A stretch of 58,119 nt of DNA from an uncultured Clostridium sp. (GTDB lineage: Bacteria > Bacillota > Clostridia > UBA1212 > UBA1255). The stretch's first letter is position 1. Each line of letters opens with the position of its first letter. The stretch covers positions 1-58,119 of the forward strand of contig UQSG01000017.1 of NCBI GenBank assembly GCA_900543695.1. Direction: 5' to 3'. The translations under genes and the position numbers were made by a program. Below the pieces are notes generated by a model that was not told the DNA's origin, searched no databases, and saw nothing but the letters and a program-made list of their open reading frames with translations. Positions 6,906 through 15,274 of this stretch are shown here, one piece after another.

Positions 6906-8948
6906 ATGACAAATGATGTTTCCTACAGAAAAGTACTGTGCCTGCTGGCAGGCGCTGTTGTGCTTCTGATGGTCGTTCTGGCTCCGAAGCCGCGGGCTGC
7001 ATATGCGGAGGCCGCCCCGGCAGAACAGAACGAAGCGATTGATCCGACACAGTGGGTAGCGGTAGATGATCTGGGCCGGACGGTGGCGACTTACGAGGAC
7101 ACGGGTGCGCCGCGGCAGGACCGGTACGTTGGAATTTTTTACTGGACGTGGCATTATAATTTTGCGGGTAATAAAGCCGTCAATGTCAACAATGTAATTA
7201 AGGAGCATCCGGAGGCGCTGCATGATTACAATGCGGAAATCTGGAAGACGGAAAGCGGCCAGTGCTGGTGGAACGAATCGATTTACGGGTATTATTCCAG
7301 CACGGATAAATATGTTCTGAGAAAACAAATGGAGCTTCTGGCAGATGCGGGAGTGGATGTTCTTTTTTTTGACTGCACAAACGGCACCTTTTTGTGGGAG
7401 CAAAGCTGCTATGCGCTGTTCGAAGTGATTCTTGAAGCGAGGGAAGACGGAATCAACGCACCCCGCGTTTGCTTCATGCTTCCGTTCGCGGCAAACAGCG
7501 ACAGTAAGCAGTCGCTGAACAATCTTTATAAAAGATTTTACAGCAAAGAGAAATACCAGGACCTCTGGTTCTACTGGGAGGGAAAGCCTCTGATCATGGC
7601 GCATCCGGATAACCTGTCTCCGGAAAGCGAAAGAGAAAAAGAAATTCTGGACTTCTTCACCTTCCGGAAGAATTGGGCCGGATATTTTGACGGAGATCAG
7701 TCCTCCGAGTATTGGGGCTGGCTGTCCGTATATCCGCAGGCGAAATATCTGAGACCGGATGGGACGGTGGAACAGATGACAGTGGGCGTAGCGCAGAATG
7801 CAAGCGAGCACGGCCTGGTTGCCATGAACGACTACAGGGGCGGTGTATACGGAAGAGCGTATTCCTCGGATATCGACGGAAAATATTCCTACACTTACAC
7901 GTACAGGGATTCTGACATAACGGTCGATTCCGATATGGAAAACGCGCATTATTACGGCGTGAATTTTCAGCAGCAGTGGGACTACGCTCTGGAAACGGAT
8001 CCGACGTTTATTTTTGTGACGGGATGGAACGAATGGACGATGGGCCGCTTTGAAACGTGGCAGGATTCTCCGAACGCTTTCCCCGATCAGTTCAATGACG
8101 AATATTCACGCGACTGCGAGCCGTCTAAAGGGGATCTGAAGGATTTCTACTATTATCAGCTCGTTTCCAACATCAGAAAATTTAAGGGAAGCGGCCAGCC
8201 GGTACGACAGAACGAAAAGCATACCATTGATATTAACGGCGATCTCAGCCAGTGGGATTCCATTTATACCTATAACCATTATGCAAATAACACGCCGGCG
8301 CGGGACGCGAAGGGCTTCGGAAGCTTGCATTATGAAAGTGATACGATGCGAAACGATATCATAAAAACAAAGGCAGCGTATGACGACGACAACATTTATT
8401 TTTATGTGGAAACGGCTGAGACGCTGACGCCGTCGAGCGATCCCGCATGGATGCGTCTGTTTATCGACACGGGGGCGGCCACGGCAGATTCTACAGACTG
8501 GGAGGAATTTGAATTTGTCGTCAACCGTCAGAACCCGGACCCATACGGCGCATATCTTGAACGAAGCACGGGCGGCTGGAACTGGGAGACGGTCTGCCAG
8601 GTTCCGTATTCTATACAGGATAACGTATTTCAGCTGGCGATTCCGAGAGAAGCGCTCGGCCTTACGGGAAATACTCTGAATTTTAATTTTAAATGGTCGG
8701 ATAATATGCAGCCAGTAGACGGAGTGGAGGGAGATATCATGGATTTCTATCTGAGCGGCGATGTGGCTCCCGGCGGGAGATTTGCGTTCCGCTTCACGAC
8801 GGATGAGATCATATATGCTCCGGATCGCGCCACTTCTTCTGTGAGACTGATTTTGGGCATTGCTGCGGCTGCCGTCGTTCTGATCTGCGCTGCAATCACG
8901 ATTCCAATTGTGGTAAAACGGAGAAAAGCCGGAAAACAGAACGGATAA
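6906..8948 (+). CDS. Membrane-anchored glycoside hydrolase (GH71/99-like) with CBM9-like domain
   Basis: A 680-residue type-I membrane protein. Residues 1-36 are a signal peptide. The next ~400 residues resemble GH71/GH99-type endo-acting hydrolases: GIFYWTWHYNF, a DAGVDVLFFDCTNG barrel strand, and the FVTGWNEW segment that in GH99-like enzymes carries active-site residues. From about 438 (IDINGDLSQWDSI) comes a CBM9/DOMON-like beta-sandwich. A transmembrane helix (~648-670) with a KRRKAGK stop-transfer ends the protein. It has its own promoter and terminator. Substrate unknown, probably a host or plant glycan (inference). Confidence 0.75.
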   Translation: MTNDVSYRKVLCLLAGAVVLLMVVLAPKPRAAYAEAAPAEQNEAIDPTQWVAVDDLGRTVATYEDTGAPRQDRYVGIFYWTWHYNFAGNKAVNVNNVIKEHPEALHDYNAEIWKTESGQCWWNESIYGYYSSTDKYVLRKQMELLADAGVDVLFFDCTNGTFLWEQSCYALFEVILEAREDGINAPRVCFMLPFAANSDSKQSLNNLYKRFYSKEKYQDLWFYWEGKPLIMAHPDNLSPESEREKEILDFFTFRKNWAGYFDGDQSSEYWGWLSVYPQAKYLRPDGTVEQMTVGVAQNASEHGLVAMNDYRGGVYGRAYSSDIDGKYSYTYTYRDSDITVDSDMENAHYYGVNFQQQWDYALETDPTFIFVTGWNEWTMGRFETWQDSPNAFPDQFNDEYSRDCEPSKGDLKDFYYYQLVSNIRKFKGSGQPVRQNEKHTIDINGDLSQWDSIYTYNHYANNTPARDAKGFGSLHYESDTMRNDIIKTKAAYDDDNIYFYVETAETLTPSSDPAWMRLFIDTGAATADSTDWEEFEFVVNRQNPDPYGAYLERSTGGWNWETVCQVPYSIQDNVFQLAIPREALGLTGNTLNFNFKWSDNMQPVDGVEGDIMDFYLSGDVAPGGRFAFRFTTDEIIYAPDRATSSVRLILGIAAAAVVLICAAITIPIVVKRRKAGKQNG

Positions 8949-8982
8949 AATCAGAACGTTTGCTTTCCATTGGCGCTGTTGG

Positions 8983-9010
8983 ATTCCTTATCGAAAGATA
9001 AGGAATTTTT
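8983..9010 (+). terminator. Rho-independent terminator after the glycosidase gene
   Basis: Perfect arms ATTCCTTATC (8983-8992) and GATAAGGAAT (8997-9006), GAAA loop, followed by T residues. Confidence 0.85.
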
Positions 9011-9021
9011 CTGCAAGGGGA

Positions 9022-9050
9022 TTGACATTGCTGTTGCCGGATGGTAACAT
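9022..9050 (+). promoter_or_regulatory. Promoter of the first feo operon
   Basis: TTGACA (9022-9027), 17 bases, TAACAT (9045-9050). Two palindromic operators lie immediately downstream. Confidence 0.7.
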
Positions 9051-9055
9051 GAACG

Positions 9056-9075
9056 CGGTTAGAGAAATCTAACCG
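9056..9075. promoter_or_regulatory. Candidate DtxR-family (iron) operator 1
   Basis: Perfect palindrome CGGTTAGA-GAAA-TCTAACCG containing TTAG-N6-CTAA. It sits just downstream of the -10 box, around the expected transcription start. The same TTAG-N6-CTAA spacing recurs twice in this operon. The core resembles known DtxR/IdeR boxes; a DtxR-family gene lies at 16560-17024. Confidence 0.7.
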
Positions 9076-9090
9076 AAATTTTTGCGAGCA

Positions 9091-9108
9091 AGTTAGTTTA
9101 AACTTACT
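9091..9108. promoter_or_regulatory. Candidate DtxR-family operator 2
   Basis: AGTTAGTTTAAACTTACT is an 18-base near-perfect palindrome (one mismatched pair) with the TTAG-N6-CTTA core, 19 bases before the first feoA start. Confidence 0.7.
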
Positions 9109-9126
9109 GAAAGGCGATGGATAATA

Positions 9127-9339
9127 ATGATGCCGTTAACGCTTGCGGCAGTCGGAGAGGAAAACATAATCCGGAAAATCGGAGGGAAACCGGAAGTGCG
9201 GGCGCATCTGGAAAATCTGGGCTTTGTAGCCGGGGGAATCGTCACGGTGATTTCAACAATAGGAGGAAACCTGATCGTCAGCGTAAAGGATTCCCGCATT
9301 GCGATCAGCCGCGAAATGGCCAATAAAATAATGGTATAA
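9127..9339 (+). CDS. feoA: FeoA-family ferrous iron transport accessory protein
   Basis: A 70-residue single SH3-like FeoA domain, a cytoplasmic partner needed for FeoB-dependent Fe(II) uptake. Seen: LENLGFVAGGIVTVIS, the FeoA hairpin, then NLIVSVKDSRIAISREMANKIMV. Two adjacent ATG codons (9127, 9130) could start it. It is the first of two feoA copies before feoB; this copy is more divergent than the next. Confidence 0.88.
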   Translation: MMPLTLAAVGEENIIRKIGGKPEVRAHLENLGFVAGGIVTVISTIGGNLIVSVKDSRIAISREMANKIMV

Positions 9340-9368
9340 GGGATTTTGGCAGAAGAGGAGGAAATCAA

Positions 9369-9590
9369 ATGAAAACATTGAAAGAGGCAAGGATCGGCGA
9401 TACGGTCACCGTGCTCAAGCTCCATGGAGAAGGCGCGGTGAAACGCCGAATCATGGACATGGGCATTACAAAGGGCGTGGAGGTTCACGTGCGGAAGGTC
9501 GCTCCTTTAGGGGATCCAATCGAAGTAACGGTCCGGGGGTATGAGCTTTCAATCCGGAAAGCGGATGCGGAAATGATCGAGGTAAAATAA
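9369..9590 (+). CDS. feoA: FeoA family protein
   Basis: A 73-residue FeoA domain with the canonical RRIMDMGITKGVEVHV...APLGDPIEVTVRGYELSIRK pattern and the typical C-terminal A-x-x-I. A GAGGAGG ribosome site precedes the ATG. Second gene of the feo operon, between the first feoA and feoB. Tandem feoA genes before feoB are common in Clostridia. Confidence 0.92.
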   Translation: MKTLKEARIGDTVTVLKLHGEGAVKRRIMDMGITKGVEVHVRKVAPLGDPIEVTVRGYELSIRKADAEMIEVK

Positions 9591-9604
9591 TTTTTGCACT
9601 GGTG

Positions 9605-9618
9605 TTAGCTAAAACTAA
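9605..9618. promoter_or_regulatory. Candidate DtxR-family operator 3, inside the feo operon
   Basis: TTAGCTAAAACTAA fits TTAG-N6-CTAA exactly and lies in the 52-base gap between feoA and feoB. It may give feoB additional iron control. No convincing internal promoter was found. Confidence 0.55.
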
Positions 9619-9642
9619 TTACGAGAGGAAGGAAGAAATGCA

Positions 9643-12039
9643 ATGAGTATTAGAATTGCCCTCGCGGGAAACCCGAACAGCGGAAAAACGACATTGTTCA
9701 ACGCGCTGACCGGATCCAACCAGTTTGTAGGAAACTGGCCGGGCGTAACGGTAGAGAAAAAGGAAGGTAAGCTGAAAAAGCATAACGACGTAATTATTAC
9801 CGACCTTCCGGGAATCTATTCGCTCTCTCCGTATACGTTGGAGGAGGTAGTGGCACGGAATTATCTGATCAACGAACGTCCCGATGCGATTTTAAATATC
9901 GTGGACGGAACAAACCTGGAACGAAATCTGTATCTGACGACGCAGCTTACGGAGCTCGGAATTCCCGTTGTGATTGCCGTCAATATGATGGATATCGTTA
10001 AAAAGAACGGAGACAAAATCAATACGGCAGAAATGTCCCGCGCGCTCGGCTGCAAGGTCGTTGAAATTTCGGCGCTGAAGGGAACCGGGATTATGGAAGC
10101 AGCGGAAGCGGCAATCGAGGCGGCGGAGGGAACGAAAACAGTCCCGCAGCACAGCTTCAGCGGCGCGGTCGAACACGCAATCGCGCATATCGAAGAAGCC
10201 GCCGTGCATCATTTGCCTGCGGAACAGCAGCGCTGGTATGCGATCAAGATTTTTGAACGCGACGAAAAGGTTCTGGAACAGCTGAAGCTTGATCCGTCAG
10301 TAATGAATCACATAGAAGAAGACATAAAAGCCGCGGAGGCAGAGCTGGATGACGACGCGGAAAGCATTATCACAAACGAACGCTATATTTACATCGCTTC
10401 GATTATCCAGGGCTGCATTCAGAAAAAAAGCGCCGGAAAGCTTACGACCTCCGATAAGATCGATAAAGTCGTTACGAACCGGTGGGCGGCGCTCCCGATT
10501 TTCGCAGTCGTAATGTTTATCGTATACTATATTTCGGTAACAACCGTCGGAACCTGGGCCACGGACTGGGCAAATGACGGCGTATTCGGCGACGGCTGGC
10601 ATCTTTTCGGAATCGGATCCTCTGCATTTGACGAAGACATGACGGAATATGCGGAGGAAAACATCTGGACTGACGAGCTCACTGCCATTGTAAGAAATGC
10701 CGGGGAAGCAGGCGTCGTAGGCGCAGACGAAATGATGAGTGCGATCGAGGATCAGGACTTCGGCGCGTTCGACGAGGCTTACGGCACGTATGCAGACGCG
10801 CTGGCAGAAAAAAATTATGACATTTCGGGAATCGTAGACGCGGCGATGGAGAATGCGCCGGATACGTCCGAATACGGCGTATGGGTTCCCGGTATCCCTG
10901 TTCTTGCGGAAAAAGGACTGGATGCCCTGCACTGCACCGACTGGCTGAAGGGCTTGATCCTTGACGGTATAATCGGCGGCGTAGGAGCAGTTCTTGGCTT
11001 TGTTCCGCAGATGCTGGTCCTTTTCATTTTCCTTGCTTTCCTGGAGTCCTGCGGATACATGGCGCGGATTGCGTTCGTCATGGACCGTATTTTCCGGAAA
11101 TTCGGCCTTTCGGGAAAATCCTTTATCCCGATGCTGATCGGAACGGGATGCGGTGTTCCCGGAATCATGGCGTCGCGTACCATTGAAAACGACCGCGACC
11201 GGAAAATGACGATTATGACAACGACCTTTATTCCGTGCGGAGCGAAGCTCCCGATTATCGCGCTGATTGCCTCGGCGCTGTTCGGCGGAGCATGGTGGGT
11301 CGCGCCGAGCGCATATTTCCTCGGAGTGGCGGCAATCATCGTGTCGGGAATTATTCTGAAAAAGACCAAGATGTTCTCCGGAGATCCCGCGCCCTTCGTT
11401 ATGGAGCTGCCGGCGTATCACTGGCCCACCTTTGGAAATATCATGCGCAGCATGTGGGAGCGAGGAAGCTCGTTTATGCGCAAGGCCGGAACGATCATCC
11501 TGCTTTCCTCTATTATAATCTGGGCAGGCTCCTGCTTTGGATTTGTGGATGGAGGCTTTACGTTCAGCCTGGAAATGGAGCTTGAAGCGAGCATACTCGG
11601 CAAAATCGGAGAGGGAATCAAATGGATCTTTGCGCCGCTCGGCTTCGGAAACATCAAAGCGGCGATTGCAACGATCATGGGACTGGTTGCAAAAGAAGAG
11701 GTGGTCGGCGTGTTCGGCGTGCTTGATTTCGAAGGAATGACAAAGCTTGCCGCTTACTCCTTCCTGATCTTCAACCTGCTCTGCGCCCCCTGCTTTGCCG
11801 CAATCGGCGCCATTAAGCGCGAAATGAACAGCGCAAAGTGGACCTGGTTTGCAATCGGCTATCAGTGCGTATTTGCCTATGTGATTTCCTTTATTGTATA
11901 CCAGCTCGGCATGCTGTTTACCGGAAACGCCAATATTGCGGGGACCATTATCGCCCTTGCGCTTACGGCCGGGATGCTGTACCTGCTCTTCCGCCCGTAT
12001 AAAGAAAGCAGCAGGCTGACGGCAAAAGTAAAGGTATAA
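9643..12039 (+). CDS. feoB: FeoB ferrous iron transporter (intact copy)
   Basis: FeoB moves Fe(II) across the membrane, regulated by its cytosolic G domain. G1 is GNPNSGKTT (residues 9-17), G3 DLPG near 53-56, G4 NMMD at 114-117. A helical GDI region follows to ~270, then a membrane domain with two gate motifs, ending in KEEVVGVFGVLDF and further helices. The length is 798 residues. An acidic stretch of ~140 residues (about 306-430) separates the first membrane helix from the next, making it longer than the second FeoB. Start ATG at 9643 with GAGAGGAAGG upstream. Confidence 0.95.
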   Translation: MSIRIALAGNPNSGKTTLFNALTGSNQFVGNWPGVTVEKKEGKLKKHNDVIITDLPGIYSLSPYTLEEVVARNYLINERPDAILNIVDGTNLERNLYLTTQLTELGIPVVIAVNMMDIVKKNGDKINTAEMSRALGCKVVEISALKGTGIMEAAEAAIEAAEGTKTVPQHSFSGAVEHAIAHIEEAAVHHLPAEQQRWYAIKIFERDEKVLEQLKLDPSVMNHIEEDIKAAEAELDDDAESIITNERYIYIASIIQGCIQKKSAGKLTTSDKIDKVVTNRWAALPIFAVVMFIVYYISVTTVGTWATDWANDGVFGDGWHLFGIGSSAFDEDMTEYAEENIWTDELTAIVRNAGEAGVVGADEMMSAIEDQDFGAFDEAYGTYADALAEKNYDISGIVDAAMENAPDTSEYGVWVPGIPVLAEKGLDALHCTDWLKGLILDGIIGGVGAVLGFVPQMLVLFIFLAFLESCGYMARIAFVMDRIFRKFGLSGKSFIPMLIGTGCGVPGIMASRTIENDRDRKMTIMTTTFIPCGAKLPIIALIASALFGGAWWVAPSAYFLGVAAIIVSGIILKKTKMFSGDPAPFVMELPAYHWPTFGNIMRSMWERGSSFMRKAGTIILLSSIIIWAGSCFGFVDGGFTFSLEMELEASILGKIGEGIKWIFAPLGFGNIKAAIATIMGLVAKEEVVGVFGVLDFEGMTKLAAYSFLIFNLLCAPCFAAIGAIKREMNSAKWTWFAIGYQCVFAYVISFIVYQLGMLFTGNANIAGTIIALALTAGMLYLLFRPYKESSRLTAKVKV

Positions 12040-12065
12040 CCATTTTGAAAGGAGGGGATCTGACG

Positions 12066-12236
12066 ATGCTGCGTTTTCTTGCAGATTATTGGGGAACGAT
12101 CGTGATCGGAGCCGTGCTTGCGGCAATCGTCATCGGAATTATTATAAAGTTATTTAAAAACAGGAAAAATGGGAAGTCCTCCTGCAGCTGCGGCTGCGAG
12201 CATTGCCCGTCCTCCTGTGCATGCCACAAGAAATAG
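12066..12236 (+). CDS. FeoB-associated Cys-rich membrane protein
   Basis: 56 residues: one N-terminal membrane helix (TIVIGAVLAAIVIGIIIKLF), a basic stretch, then a Cys-rich tail SCSCGCEHCPSSCACHKK with six cysteines. This matches the small FeoB-associated Cys-rich membrane protein family encoded after feoB in Bacillota and possibly involved in iron handling. The ATG at 12066 is chosen because GGAGGG (12051-12056) lies 9 bases upstream. Confidence 0.9.
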   Translation: MLRFLADYWGTIVIGAVLAAIVIGIIIKLFKNRKNGKSSCSCGCEHCPSSCACHKK

Positions 12237-12276
12237 CTGCAGACATTCCTATATAAAATTTTCCCCCTTGACAAAC

Positions 12277-12306
12277 GAGAGCGCCCGGCAAAGGCCGGGC
12301 GCTCTC
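12277..12306 (+). terminator. Perfect 13-bp hairpin, probably the feo operon terminator
   Basis: GAGAGCGCCCGGC (12277-12289) pairs perfectly with GCCGGGCGCTCTC (12294-12306). No T tract follows, so it may terminate inefficiently or mainly stabilise the mRNA end. Confidence 0.55.
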
Positions 12307-12382
12307 ACTGTCTGCAGGGAGCAGGAAAGCGGGGAATCGAAAAGACCGCAAAGGTGTACAATTTTTGACAGCTCTTCCATCG

Positions 12383-12411
12383 TTGACAAGCTGTAAGCGT
12401 TCCGCTACAAT
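12383..12411 (+). promoter_or_regulatory. Promoter of the VTT-glycosyltransferase-two-component operon
   Basis: Consensus TTGACA (12383-12388), 17 bases, TACAAT (12406-12411). A second TTGACA lies 18 bases upstream. Confidence 0.8.
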
Positions 12412-12593
12412 GAACCCGGGTTTCCGGCAGAACGAAGATATGCAGGAAAGAGGCACGGATTTTTCTTTCGACTGTTGAGAAAAAATTGATTTTTTTGCTG
12501 TAAATTAATTTGCGGACGGGCCGTGTATCACCCTTCCGCTAATTCATTGCCCGGAATCCGTCGCACCGGAGAAACCAGGAGAGGAAGAACAAA

Positions 12594-13310
12594 ATGCAGT
12601 TTGATTTCACGCCAAAACAAAAGAAAATCATTTCTGTTTCCTGTATCGCGGTGTTTCTTCTCTTTTCTGCTTTGATTTGCTGGTTTGTGGGAAGACCAAT
12701 GCTGAAATTTGTATCGGAGCCGGAGAAATTCCGCGCCTGGGTAGACGGGCATGGAATTTATGGAAGGCTTGCTTTTATAGGCATGATGGTGCTTCAGGTA
12801 TTTATCGCTATTATTCCTGGAGAACCGCTTGAAATCGGAGCGGGATATGCGTTCGGTATGTGGGAGGGAACGCTGCTTTGCATGGCTGGAGCGCTGATTG
12901 GAAGCGCGCTTGTATTCCTGTTTGTCCGTCGTTTCGGAATCAAGGCGGTGGAGGTCTTCTTTTCCAGGGAAAAAATCCGTTCCCTGCGTTTTCTCCAAAA
13001 CCAAAAGAAGCTGAATTTATGGGTATTCATTATTTTTGCAATTCCCGGTACGCCGAAGGATCTGCTTTGCTATTTTGTCGGGCTTACGGAAATGCGGTTC
13101 GCCAATTGGATGCTGATTATTTCCGTTGCCAGAATTCCGTCTGTGATTACTTCCACAATTGGCGGAAATGCGCTCGGCATGAAAAACTATCTGTTCGCAA
13201 TCATCGTATTTGCTGCGACAATGCTGATCAGTGCCGCAGGAATCCTGATTTACCGTATTATTTGCAAAAGACACGAGGGAAAAGCGCATGAACATTCCAG
13301 TGACGATTAA
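12594..13310 (+). CDS. TVP38/TMEM64-family (VTT domain) membrane protein
   Basis: 238 residues with about five to six membrane segments. The VTT (DedA-like) core is visible: IIPGEPLEIGAGYAFGMWEGTLLCMAGALIGSALVF and IPGTPKDLLCYFVGLT. Members are implicated in lipid scrambling or envelope homeostasis. The ATG at 12594 follows GGAGAGGAAG. The last 23 bases overlap the glycosyltransferase gene, pointing to an operon for an envelope polymer. Confidence 0.87.
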   Translation: MQFDFTPKQKKIISVSCIAVFLLFSALICWFVGRPMLKFVSEPEKFRAWVDGHGIYGRLAFIGMMVLQVFIAIIPGEPLEIGAGYAFGMWEGTLLCMAGALIGSALVFLFVRRFGIKAVEVFFSREKIRSLRFLQNQKKLNLWVFIIFAIPGTPKDLLCYFVGLTEMRFANWMLIISVARIPSVITSTIGGNALGMKNYLFAIIVFAATMLISAAGILIYRIICKRHEGKAHEHSSDD

Positions 13311-14628
13311 ATATGTTAATCTTATCATTTCCGCATTATTCTGCTGCTGCTATGCGTACCAGCTTTTTTATATCCTGGTACCGTTCTTCTCCGGCAGACG
13401 GACGCACGGGCCCGCAAAATACCATAGATACGCTGTACTGATTGCGGCGCGGAACGAAGAGGAGGTACTGCCGCATCTCATCGAAAGCATCCGGAAGCAG
13501 GATTATCCCGGAGAGCTGATTGAGATTTTTGTCGTCGCAGATAATTGCACCGATGAAACCGCCGCGGCGGCCGCCAACTGCGGCGCGCATGTTTACCAGC
13601 GCTTCCACAGGACGCGGATCGGGAAGGGCTATGCCCTGGAATTCCTGCTCCAGAATATTTACGGTGATTACGGAAAAGAATACTTCGACGGCTTTTTCGT
13701 GTTTGACGCGGACAATCTGCTTGCGGAGAATTATATCACGGAAATGAATAGGGTCTTTTCCGATGGCTTCCAGATCGTAACGAGCTACCGGAATTCCAAA
13801 AATTACGGCGATAACTGGATTTCCGCAGGGTATGCGCTGTGGTTCCTGCGGGAATCGAAATATCTCAATCAGGCGCGAATGACGCTCGGCACAAGCTGCG
13901 CCGTATCAGGAACCGGTTTTTTAATGAGCAGCGACATTTTGCAGGAGTGCGGCGGCTGGAAATTTTATCTTCTGACGGAGGATATTGAGTTTACGGTACA
14001 TAACGTTGTGAACGGGGAACGCATCGGGTACTGCCGCGACGCGGTGCTTTATGACGAGCAGCCCGTAAAATTTTCCCAGTCCTGCCGACAGCGGCTGCGG
14101 TGGGCCAGAGGCTATCTGCAAGTGCTCCGCAAATACGGCCTGCGGCTGTTCCGCGGCATTTTCCGGAAAAAAGGGTTTGCGTGCTTTGACATGATCATGG
14201 CGATCATGCCGGCGTTCCTGCTGTCCTCGCTCGGACTCGCAGCAAATCTCGTCCTGGGGACGGCGGGCCTGATACAAGGCCGGGGAATCGGTATTCTGGC
14301 GATCGAACTGGTGAAATCCTTTTTCAGCAGCTATCTGTTCTTGTTTGGCTTGGGCCTGATTCCGCTGATTACGGAGTGGAAGAAGATTTATACGAAAAAA
14401 ATCAGAAAAATTTTATCGGCTTTTACGTTCCCGATTTTTATGATAACTTATATTCCTATCACAATTGCCGCGATGTTCAGGAGGGTGGGCTGGAAACCGA
14501 TCGAGCACAAAGCGGCTGTGACGCTGGAGCAGGTCAAGGGAGCCCCCGCAGTGATCAAGCTTGGAGCGGATCATCTGGTTGCCGAAGGAGGGACACGAAA
14601 TGGCACAGACGATATTGGCGGTAGATGA
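13288..14628 (+). CDS. Family-2 processive glycosyltransferase, membrane-embedded
   Basis: 446 residues: an N-terminal membrane helix, a GT-A domain and C-terminal helices, as in cellulose/hyaluronan/poly-GlcNAc synthases. Motifs: AARNEEEVLPHLIES, DNCTDET, FVFDADN (metal-binding), TEDIEF (catalytic) and QRLRWARG, the QxxRW acceptor motif of processive enzymes. Embedded between the VTT protein and a response regulator, all on one transcript. It probably makes an extracellular polysaccharide; the sugar cannot be told from sequence. Confidence 0.88.
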   Translation: MNIPVTIKYVNLIISALFCCCYAYQLFYILVPFFSGRRTHGPAKYHRYAVLIAARNEEEVLPHLIESIRKQDYPGELIEIFVVADNCTDETAAAAANCGAHVYQRFHRTRIGKGYALEFLLQNIYGDYGKEYFDGFFVFDADNLLAENYITEMNRVFSDGFQIVTSYRNSKNYGDNWISAGYALWFLRESKYLNQARMTLGTSCAVSGTGFLMSSDILQECGGWKFYLLTEDIEFTVHNVVNGERIGYCRDAVLYDEQPVKFSQSCRQRLRWARGYLQVLRKYGLRLFRGIFRKKGFACFDMIMAIMPAFLLSSLGLAANLVLGTAGLIQGRGIGILAIELVKSFFSSYLFLFGLGLIPLITEWKKIYTKKIRKILSAFTFPIFMITYIPITIAAMFRRVGWKPIEHKAAVTLEQVKGAPAVIKLGADHLVAEGGTRNGTDDIGGR

Positions 14629-15274
14629 CGAGAAGGATATCGCTGAAATGCTGAAATATTACTTTACAAAGCAGGGCTATCGCGTGATCACGGCGCAGAA
14701 CGGCAAAGACGCGCTGAAATTTGCAGAAAAAAAGCCGGATCTGATCCTGCTTGATATCAATCTGCCGGATTTAGACGGGCTGTCCATCTGTGAAAAAATC
14801 AGAGATTTCGTATCCTGTCCGATTATTTTTCTGACAGCGCGTATTGAGGACGGAGATAAAATCAGGGGCTTTGCCGCAGGCGGAGACGATTACGTAATCA
14901 AGCCGTTTTCTATGGATGAGCTGGGCGCTAGAGTCGCCGCGCACCTGCGCAGAGAGCTGCGGCGCTCCGGCGGGTCGGAGGTGCGCTTTGATGAAAATCT
15001 TGTGATCGACTACAGCGCACGCCGCATATTTTATCAGGGAAAAGAACTCCTCTTTGCCAAAAAAGAATTTGATATTATTGAATATCTGTCGCAGCATCCG
15101 GGACAGGTATTCGACAAGGAAACGATCTACGAGCGTGTGTGGAGCTATGACAGCGAGGGGGAAAGCTCCGTCATAACGGAACATATCCGGAGAATCAGGG
15201 CCAAATTTTCCGCCGCAGGAGCCGGATCGTATATCGAGACGGTGTGGGGGTGCGGATATCAGTGGGCCAGATAA
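14600..15274 (+). CDS. OmpR/PhoB-type response regulator
   Basis: 224 residues: receiver domain (acidic pair in VDDEKDI, phosphoacceptor D52 in LLDINLPDLDG, conserved Lys in VIKPFSMDEL), then a winged-helix DNA-binding domain (EFDIIEYLSQHPGQVFDKETIYERVW...VITEHIRRIRAKF). The ATG at 14600 has GGAGGG 8 bases upstream and lies within the end of the glycosyltransferase gene. Cognate of the kinase that follows, whose start overlaps its end. It may control the operon that encodes it (inference). Confidence 0.92.
   Translation: MAQTILAVDDEKDIAEMLKYYFTKQGYRVITAQNGKDALKFAEKKPDLILLDINLPDLDGLSICEKIRDFVSCPIIFLTARIEDGDKIRGFAAGGDDYVIKPFSMDELGARVAAHLRRELRRSGGSEVRFDENLVIDYSARRIFYQGKELLFAKKEFDIIEYLSQHPGQVFDKETIYERVWSYDSEGESSVITEHIRRIRAKFSAAGAGSYIETVWGCGYQWAR

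Larger units (their letters stand above)
12237..12593. other. Intergenic region between feo and the VTT-glycosyltransferase operon
   Basis: 357 bases without a gene. They hold a long perfect hairpin (12277-12306), two TTGACA boxes (12365 and 12383), the second with a good -10 box, and a leader of about 180 bases before the next start. No riboswitch fold was recognised. Confidence 0.6.

Noticed and set aside
10297..12126. 609-codon minus-strand ORF opposite feoB
   Set aside because: Shadow of the feoB reading frame; composition is not protein-like and no start signal is present.
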